Positions 24,352-28,034 of a stretch of DNA of 28,034 nt are shown one piece after another. Position 1 is the first letter of the stretch. Each line of letters starts with the position of its first letter. The stretch is from a virus. Under the pieces are notes generated by a model. It was given only the letters and a program-made list of their open reading frames with translations. It was not told where the DNA came from and did no database searches. The position numbers and the translations under genes are program-made. The stretch is from positions 1 through 28,034 of the IMG/VR virus record IMGVR_UViG_3300047476_001134; one strand, 5' to 3'.

Positions 24352-25234
24352 AGTCCTCTGAAGCAAGTCTTTCAAAGTATTTCATGTCATCATCTTCTTC
24401 ATCCAAATCAGGTTCTTTGGATACTGGAGGTTTTGATTTCACCTGTTCTTTGATTTGTTCAACAGTTGTCTTTGCTTGTGGTGCTTCACCAGCAAGACCA
24501 AGAACTTTATCTAAACGAGATTTCAATTGGTCATAAGATTTAAATTCTTTATCATCAGTTAGTGCTGATAGAGAATGTTCAGACTTCCAAATCTTTTCTA
24601 GTTCATCGTCATCATCTAATAGTGGTGCTGATTCTTCAAATAATGAACTATCATAGTTTTGGTAACCATCTACTTTACGTACCTTCAGTTTAAAGTTAGC
24701 ACCTTTCCACATATCAAATGGATTGATTGGTGTTTCATCTTCAAATTCAGGATTCATTGCAGCAGTAATCTTATCAAAGATTTTCTTACCAAACTTAAAC
24801 AAGAATACCTTGCCGTTGTTTTCTGGATGTTTAGGATCCGAAACAACATAAATGTTGGCCACATAATTTAGTTTACGCTTTTGTTTGCGTACAATTTCTT
24901 TGTTTGCTTCGATGCCTGAATTCCACAAAGATGAATTGTGTTCACATACTGGACATTGTTGATTCTTAGTAGTGAGACAGTTATCAATTAACCAACCACC
25001 TGGTCCTTGAAAACCATGTGAGAAGATTTTAACCCAAGGCAATGCATCGTCACCATCATTAGGTGATGCTGGTAGAAAGCGAATAGTAGCTACTGCATTA
25101 CCAGATTTATCTACTTCTGGTTTCCAATAGTTTTCTGCACGGTCTGGAAGTTCGGTGTTACCGATTGATTCTAGTGCTTTGGAGAGTTTGTCGAGATTGC
25201 CAGATTGGCGTTTGAGGTTCGCAAATGAACTCAT
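24350..25234 (-). CDS. 32: Single-stranded DNA-binding protein gp32
   Basis: gp32 coats single-stranded DNA in replication, recombination and repair. The 294-residue protein (T4: 301) shows a basic N-terminus for cooperative binding (NLKRQSGNLDKLSKAL) and the zinc site His73-x12-Cys86-x7-Cys94-x2-Cys97 (T4: His64, Cys77, Cys87, Cys90). The core ends near residue 250 and is followed by a strongly acidic tail (DLDEEDDDMKYFERLASED), as used by T4 gp32 to contact gp59 and other partners. A GAAAGGT Shine-Dalgarno precedes the ATG. Two tandem 11-base repeats lie 15-36 bases upstream. It is last in the minus-strand block, before the bidirectional terminator. Confidence 0.93.
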   Translation of the reverse strand: MSSFANLKRQSGNLDKLSKALESIGNTELPDRAENYWKPEVDKSGNAVATIRFLPASPNDGDDALPWVKIFSHGFQGPGGWLIDNCLTTKNQQCPVCEHNSSLWNSGIEANKEIVRKQKRKLNYVANIYVVSDPKHPENNGKVFLFKFGKKIFDKITAAMNPEFEDETPINPFDMWKGANFKLKVRKVDGYQNYDSSLFEESAPLLDDDDELEKIWKSEHSLSALTDDKEFKSYDQLKSRLDKVLGLAGEAPQAKTTVEQIKEQVKSKPPVSKEPDLDEEDDDMKYFERLASED

Positions 25235-25248
25235 AGTATTACCTTTCG

Positions 25249-25270
25249 TATAAACGGAGTATTAACGGAA
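25249..25270 (-). repeat. Tandem 11-bp repeats in the gp32 leader, possible operator
   Basis: Plus-strand TATAAACGGAG (25249-25259) is directly followed by TATTAACGGAA (25260-25270), identical at 9 of 11 positions. They lie just upstream of the gp32 ribosome-binding site. T4 gp32 represses its own translation by binding its mRNA leader, so a regulatory site is plausible. It could also be a chance doubling in A+T-rich DNA. Confidence 0.45.
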
Positions 25271-25317
25271 TATTTTCAATGTACTTCTCATAATCAACTG
25301 CTAGTATATCATAGTAT

Positions 25318-25812
25318 TTAGGCGATTGCAAGCGCATCTTCAATTAATTTGATGGTGTTCTTTACATCACGATGTAATATACCAATGCCACCTGCATCTG
25401 TGAAGGCCTTTATAACATAATCGGTATCATCAACCAATATTCTATCATTACCAGATGCATATAAGGCCTTCTTTCTACTACCATTGGTGATATTTGCCTT
25501 ATAAGTAATACTGTGATCGTTTAACCACTGTAACTTTTGTTCTAAGACACGATCATGAAATAACTCTCCACCAGATGAAGAAAGTATTTCAATTTGAACT
25601 TTACCTTCAAGTGATTTCACATAATGTAATAATTCATCAGCACCAGGATACCAATCTAATTTTGTAAAGTTTCTACCTTCAATAAATTCTTTCCATTGTG
25701 GTGTATGTTCTTTACGTTCTCTTGTTGATGCCGCCTCAACACCAAACAACTCAGTGTATCTCTTATTGAAATTACAGAGTACACCATCCATGTCTAAGTA
25801 TAATGTTTTCAT
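25318..25812 (-). CDS. HAD-family hydrolase, probable 5'-nucleotidase
   Basis: The 164-residue protein begins KTLYLDMDGVLCNFN, the HAD motif I, with nucleophile Asp7 and general acid Asp9. Motif II is ILSSSGG at about residues 95-101, and the acidic motif near residue 128 reads RILVDDTDYVIKAF. Length and cap region fit the small 5'(3')-deoxyribonucleotidase (NT5C-like) group often found in T4-like phages, which could dephosphorylate nucleotides or adjust dNTP pools. Substrate is inferred. The start overlaps the gp59 stop as ATGA, so it is co-translated with replication genes. The 83 bases between it and gp32 contain no gene but carry the tandem repeats noted above. Confidence 0.78.
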   Translation of the reverse strand: MKTLYLDMDGVLCNFNKRYTELFGVEAASTRERKEHTPQWKEFIEGRNFTKLDWYPGADELLHYVKSLEGKVQIEILSSSGGELFHDRVLEQKLQWLNDHSITYKANITNGSRKKALYASGNDRILVDDTDYVIKAFTDAGGIGILHRDVKNTIKLIEDALAIA

Positions 25813-26411
25813 TTATAATCTTCCACCATTTGTTTAACAATATCTTTATAAACTTTTCGGTCATAATTTAAAAATGGTGCATACTTCTCACACTTCAATT
25901 TAAATGCAGGCCATATAATATCATCATCAATTTTTTCTGTCCACATGGGAAAGAAATTCAATATCTCATTTAGAATGATTAGAGTTTCTAAATTTGTGGT
26001 CTTATCCATCACCATCTTTAGTAAGATTGGATACTGACCACTCTTTACCTTTAATGTATCGTTGACTTTATAGTTTTCAAATAGGTACGTTAGATCATCA
26101 GTAAATCTATACTTTAAAGAACCGGTGACGGCCAACCACATCTTATAATTATCCTCAGCAGGTTTTAATTCTAGTGGACCTGGTCTGATATTAGGATCAA
26201 TAAGAAAATTGGCAATATAGAAGCCTTTTAGTTCTTCATAATTGTATTTTCGTGATAACCTGTAGAAGAAATATTTGTCACCACGTTGTAGAAACTTATC
26301 TTGTGACATGGTGGTCTTGCCACCATATTTGATATAATCATATTTGCCTTTAAAATGTAAACTTAACGAGTGATATAGATTAAAGGCAGCATAACCAGTA
26401 TTCTCAATCAT
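25809..26411 (-). CDS. 59: Helicase loader gp59
   Basis: T4 gp59 loads the gp41 helicase onto forks covered by gp32. The 200-residue product (T4: 217) aligns over the N-terminal region: GKYDYIKYGGK (T4 GKYDVIKYNW) and RGDKYFFYRLSRKYNYEELK (T4 RRDKYFFQKLSEKYKLKEL), then FYIANFLIDPN. The C-terminal half keeps the pattern NLETLIILNEILNFFP (T4 SFETFILLDSFLNI). It overlaps gp33 upstream and the HAD gene downstream by ATGA, which indicates one operon with gp32, its partner. Confidence 0.93.
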   Translation of the reverse strand: MIENTGYAAFNLYHSLSLHFKGKYDYIKYGGKTTMSQDKFLQRGDKYFFYRLSRKYNYEELKGFYIANFLIDPNIRPGPLELKPAEDNYKMWLAVTGSLKYRFTDDLTYLFENYKVNDTLKVKSGQYPILLKMVMDKTTNLETLIILNEILNFFPMWTEKIDDDIIWPAFKLKCEKYAPFLNYDRKVYKDIVKQMVEDYK

Positions 26412-26629
26412 ATAGGCAGTTTGGATTGTTTCTTTAACATATTGTTGTCTTGTGCTTCTTCACGTATCTTTGCTTTTAATGCAGCAGAGATTAATGTACT
26501 GGCCACTTCTATTTCAAGTCCAGTATCTTTACAATGCTCCAGTATTGCATCAATTCTGGAACATCTTAGTGAGTTAGCCAATTCTTCAATCAATTTACTA
26601 AATTCCGAAATTTCACTTTTAGTTGGCAT
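26408..26629 (-). CDS. 33: Late transcription co-activator gp33
   Basis: gp33 links RNA polymerase to the gp45 sliding clamp so that late promoters fire during replication. The 73-residue protein has the short form seen in marine T4-like phages (T4: 112): SEISEFSKLIEELAN, an IDAILEHCKDTGLEIEVAS segment, and the C-terminal hydrophobic/acidic end IREEAQDNNMLKKQSKLPI. It sits directly before gp59, as in T4-like genomes. The presence of a perfect TATAAATA promoter elsewhere in the window agrees with this function. No clear Shine-Dalgarno; it starts two bases after the SleB-like gene stop, so coupling is likely. Confidence 0.85.
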   Translation of the reverse strand: MPTKSEISEFSKLIEELANSLRCSRIDAILEHCKDTGLEIEVASTLISAALKAKIREEAQDNNMLKKQSKLPI

Positions 26630-26631
26630 AA

Positions 26632-27171
26632 TTAGGTTCTGGTGTAAAATATATGGTTACCAATTTTCATCACTACACCTCTTTTGTCCCATTTAGGATT
26701 AACATAGGTGGCATGATAGAACATTGCTTTCATTGCTGATATTCTAACATGGGCGATAGGTTCTGTCAAGGCCTTTTGTGCAATATATTGTGATTCTTGC
26801 CACAAATAACTATCTTTTGGTGTAGCATTTTTATTACAAGTCCAACTGAATTGGCAAACAGTTCTACCTTTGATTTTATCTTTTTGATATACAACACCAC
26901 AAATTGTTGGTGGATACTTTCCAGAATTGGCACGATTAATAGTAACTTGTGCAACTGCCATTTTACCTTCAAATGATTCTGATCCGGCTTCGTAGTAGAT
27001 ATTCTTTGCAAGACAGTCCATTTCTTTTGTCATTTCAATACGGACTTCTTGTGTAATTTCTTTTGCCACATAATGTGGAAAAGAGTAGGCCAACATTACT
27101 GTAAACAGTAAGAATGAGGCGATTAGTAAATTTATACTGGTAAAAATACCAGTTAGCTTTGAGTTAAGCAT
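26632..27171 (-). CDS. Membrane-anchored SleB-type cell wall hydrolase, probable endolysin
   Basis: The product has 179 residues if it starts at 27171, where AAGGAG stands six bases before the ATG; a longer frame reaches 27285 but overlaps the upstream gene and lacks such a site. Residues 8-30 form one hydrophobic segment (TSINLLIASFLLFTVMLAYS), either a signal anchor or a signal-arrest-release type helix. The hydrolase_2/SleB domain covers about 50-179: NIYYEAGSESFEGKMAVAQV carries the likely catalytic Glu61, followed by VTINRANSGKYPPTICGVVY and CQFSWTC, typical of the family. These enzymes act on peptidoglycan glycan strands (lytic transglycosylase-like). It is probably the lysis enzyme. 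It lies in front of gp33-gp59-gp32. Confidence 0.83.
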   Translation of the reverse strand: MLNSKLTGIFTSINLLIASFLLFTVMLAYSFPHYVAKEITQEVRIEMTKEMDCLAKNIYYEAGSESFEGKMAVAQVTINRANSGKYPPTICGVVYQKDKIKGRTVCQFSWTCNKNATPKDSYLWQESQYIAQKALTEPIAHVRISAMKAMFYHATYVNPKWDKRGVVMKIGNHIFYTRT

Positions 27172-27226
27172 GTGCTTCTCCTTGTTGATTGGGAGCGGCC
27201 AAAATAGACCACTCTTTCTCACGCAA

Positions 27227-27502
27227 TTACGAGTTTTGCTTTTTCGTTTTAATTTCAGGCGTGGTTGTTTGAGATACGAAACCATTAAGCATCGAGGCCT
27301 TGGTTATAATATCGTTCTCTGATGGATAACTTGGGAATGCTGGATGATCTGGTATTGCTTGTCCGTTTAACTTAGCGGACTCTACCTTTACATTCCATTC
27401 ATTGATTAGGCGATCTTTGTTGGAAACATATTCTTCCATCAAAAGGTCTTTCGCCATCTTTAGTAGTTCGAGGCGAATCTCGAACGGTGTCATGTTGCTC
27501 AT
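27227..27502 (-). CDS. Conserved small protein upstream of the gp33-gp59-gp32 cluster
   Basis: The 91-residue product has a helical N-terminal half (MTPFEIRLELLKMAKDLLME, EEYVSNKDRLINEWNVKVE) and a proline-rich segment (IPDHPAFPSYPSENDIITKA) before a short basic tail. I have seen this pattern as a conserved hypothetical in marine T4-like phages, but no function is known to me. A perfect AGGAG Shine-Dalgarno stands six bases before the first ATG (27502); a second in-frame ATG follows three codons later. The 55 bases between its stop and the SleB-like gene contain the latter's ribosome-binding site. Confidence 0.75.
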   Translation of the reverse strand: MSNMTPFEIRLELLKMAKDLLMEEYVSNKDRLINEWNVKVESAKLNGQAIPDHPAFPSYPSENDIITKASMLNGFVSQTTTPEIKTKKQNS

Positions 27503-27568
27503 ATACTTCTCCTATTTGTGTGTGAGTGTGTTTAGTTTTTAATGAGAACTATAACTCATGTGTATATT

Positions 27569-27576
27569 TATTTATG
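27569..27576 (-). promoter_or_regulatory. Candidate late promoter (CATAAATA)
   Basis: The minus strand reads CATAAATA, one base from the T4 late consensus TATAAATA and consistent with the NATAAATA form in related marine phages. It lies between the tmRNA and the 91-residue gene, about 67 bases before its start. The region is A+T-rich, so chance is possible. Confidence 0.4.
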
Positions 27577-27637
27577 CTTCTAAATTCTTGCAAGGTGATT
27601 GGGTGATAAGGACACCTTGCGAAACCTCATCTAGTGC

Positions 27638-27670
27638 TTAAGCAGCTAGAGCGTAACTTTCATCGTTTGC
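27638..27670 (-). other. tmRNA proteolysis-tag reading frame (ANDESYALAA)
   Basis: The resume codon GCA at 27668-27670 begins a ten-codon frame, GCA AAC GAT GAA AGT then TAC GCT CTA GCT GCT, ending in TAA (27638-27640). The ending YALAA is the degron recognised by ClpXP-type proteases. It differs from the E. coli encoded tag ANDENYALAA by one residue (Ser for Asn at position 5). Confidence 0.93.
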
Positions 27671-27761
27671 AGTTACTAGTTTTGCTTGATTTACGGTCAT
27701 CGCCTACCGTGTTGTCCATATCCTTACTCTTTACCCTGTCGAGACCAGATCAGCCCCATCA

Positions 27762-27824
27762 GAAACACATAATCCCCGCTAGAGCCCTAAGAGGTTTCTT
27801 TCATCTAGGACAACTATGTGCTTC
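27762..27824 (-). other. Intervening segment of the permuted tmRNA flanked by inverted repeats
   Basis: The segment between the acceptor 3' end and coding 5' end is bordered by GAAGCACATA (minus strand, 27824-27815) and TATGTGTTTC (27771-27762), which pair over ten positions with one G-U. The stem abuts the CCA end and lies four bases (TGAT) from G1, so it extends the acceptor stem in the precursor and probably presents the loop for RNase processing. Confidence 0.7.
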
Positions 27825-27892
27825 TGGTGGAGCTGGGCGGAATCGAACCGCCGTCCAGAATACTTTTCATTCAACTTCATACAACAATATTC

Positions 27893-28006
27893 TTAAAACC
27901 AATCATCTTCATCATCACGACTATTACTGGTATCTTTCATAACAAGAACTACTGCTATAACTATTACTCCAATAATTAGTGTGCATAACATTAAATCTGC
28001 TATCAT
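27893..28006 (-). CDS. Small single-span membrane protein
   Basis: A 37-codon ORF with an excellent GGAG Shine-Dalgarno five bases before ATG. The peptide has a hydrophobic helix from about residue 5 to 23 (LMLCTLIIGVIVIAVVLVM) and a short hydrophilic C-terminus (KDTSNSRDDEDDWF), rich in Asp. The charge pattern suggests an N-out/C-in or reverse single-span membrane peptide. It could be a holin-like, spanin-like or host-interaction peptide, but no family is recognised. Its stop lies just before the tmRNA acceptor piece, so the two may share a transcript. Confidence 0.6.
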   Translation of the reverse strand: MIADLMLCTLIIGVIVIAVVLVMKDTSNSRDDEDDWF

Positions 28007-28034
28007 ATAATCTCCATTATACAGTATTTTATTT

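Larger units (their letters stand above)
27590..27890 (-). ncRNA. ssrA: Circularly permuted (two-piece) tmRNA gene
   Basis: Read on the minus strand, the acceptor piece comes first: about 27890 down to an encoded CCA at 27825-27827. It has T-arm GGCGG-TTCGATT-CCGCC (27836-27852) and acceptor strand CAGCTCC plus discriminator A. After a spacer of 67 bases, the coding piece starts at 27757 with GGGGCTGATCTGGTCTCGAC, almost the E. coli tmRNA 5' end. GGGGCTG pairs with CAGCTCC over seven pairs, including the G3-U wobble used by alanyl-tRNA synthetase. Then come a pseudoknot-like helix (ACGGT/ACCGT), a tag ORF GCAAAC...GCTGCTTAA encoding ANDESYALAA, and an 8-bp helix GCAAGGTG/CACCTTGC (27590-27620). 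AGGATAT in the coding piece can pair with GTATTCT in the acceptor piece (P2). Outer ends are approximate. It would rescue stalled ribosomes by trans-translation; SmpB is expected from the host. Confidence 0.92.

Noticed and set aside
27136-27153. Perfect inverted repeat ACTGGTA-AAAA-TACCAGT
   Set aside because: It lies inside the SleB-like coding region (membrane helix); no T-run follows in a useful place, and it may be a coding coincidence.
27172-27285. 38-residue N-terminal extension of the SleB-like protein
   Set aside because: It overlaps the upstream gene, is highly basic, and lacks a ribosome-binding site, while ATG 27171 has a perfect AAGGAG and is followed directly by the hydrophobic helix.
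27590-27620. GCAAGGTG/CACCTTGC hairpin as a rho-independent terminator
   Set aside because: No T-run follows on either strand; it fits better as a helix of the tmRNA coding piece.
27634-27942. Plus-strand ORF of 102 codons over the tmRNA region
   Set aside because: It is antisense to the tmRNA, has no ribosome-binding site, and its composition (Arg, His, Leu-rich) is that of a structural-RNA complement, not a protein.
28016-28021. TATAAT on the minus strand as a -10 promoter box
   Set aside because: It abuts the ribosome-binding site of the 37-codon gene, so transcription would start past the Shine-Dalgarno; no -35 partner is inside the window.
1-28034. CRISPR array, insertion sequence, integrase or attachment site
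   Set aside because: No regularly spaced direct repeats, transposase/integrase motifs or tRNA-end duplications were seen.
1-28034. Apparent abundance of GGCC words in A+T-rich DNA
   Set aside because: By rough expectation for this base composition the number is not clearly unusual, and many occur in coding contexts; I could not count exactly.

Overview
The window is part of the genome of an A+T-rich, T4-like myovirus. Nearly every recognisable protein is a homologue of a T4 baseplate, tail, head-completion or replication protein, in the divergent sequence style of marine T4-like phages (cyanophages and pelagiphages). Examples are the DUF4815-type baseplate protein, short gp33, OB-only gp5 and alanine/asparagine-rich fibre repeats. 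The host cannot be fixed from the sequence. A marine alphaproteobacterium such as SAR11, or another A+T-rich marine bacterium, is plausible. No integrase, insertion sequence or CRISPR array was seen.

Layout. (1) 31-19822, minus strand: one tightly packed late baseplate operon, with many 1-4 base overlaps and gaps of 2-14 bases apart from one 89-base gap. In transcription order it encodes gp48 tube cap, gp53 wedge, a gp27-like hub protein, a stand-alone gp5 OB domain, an unknown helical protein, a beta-helical spike with an H-x-H tip, an unknown protein, gp25, gp6, gp7, a fibre-like protein, gp8, and a 1731-residue DUF4815-type protein. A T4-type late promoter (TATAAATA) sits just upstream of gp48. 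(2) 19859-24318, plus strand, divergent: gp4 head-completion nuclease, a conserved unknown, a gp19-family tube protein, a gp26-like chaperone, a gp51-like small ORF in the -1 frame joined by a canonical TTTTTTC slippery site, and a tape-measure-like protein carrying an M23 peptidase. A strong bidirectional terminator follows. (3) 24350-27502, minus strand: gp32 SSB, a HAD nucleotidase, gp59 helicase loader, gp33 late co-activator, a membrane-anchored SleB-type hydrolase and a conserved small protein. (4) 27590-28006, minus strand: a circularly permuted (two-piece) tmRNA gene with readable tag ANDESYALAA, preceded by a 37-codon single-span membrane protein gene.

How they work together. Regions 1 and 2 build the baseplate, hub, spike and tail tube. 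The usual T4 gp5 tail lysozyme is missing, and a peptidase inside the tape measure probably replaces it. Region 3 couples replication to late transcription (gp32, gp59, gp33) and carries a likely lysis enzyme. The tmRNA would let the phage supply its own trans-translation/ribosome-rescue RNA. The most noteworthy items are the permuted tmRNA, the G/GT-like -1 frameshift in a T4-type tail operon, the split gp5 with M23 replacement, and a glycine/tyrosine repeat module shared by gp6, gp7 and gp8.
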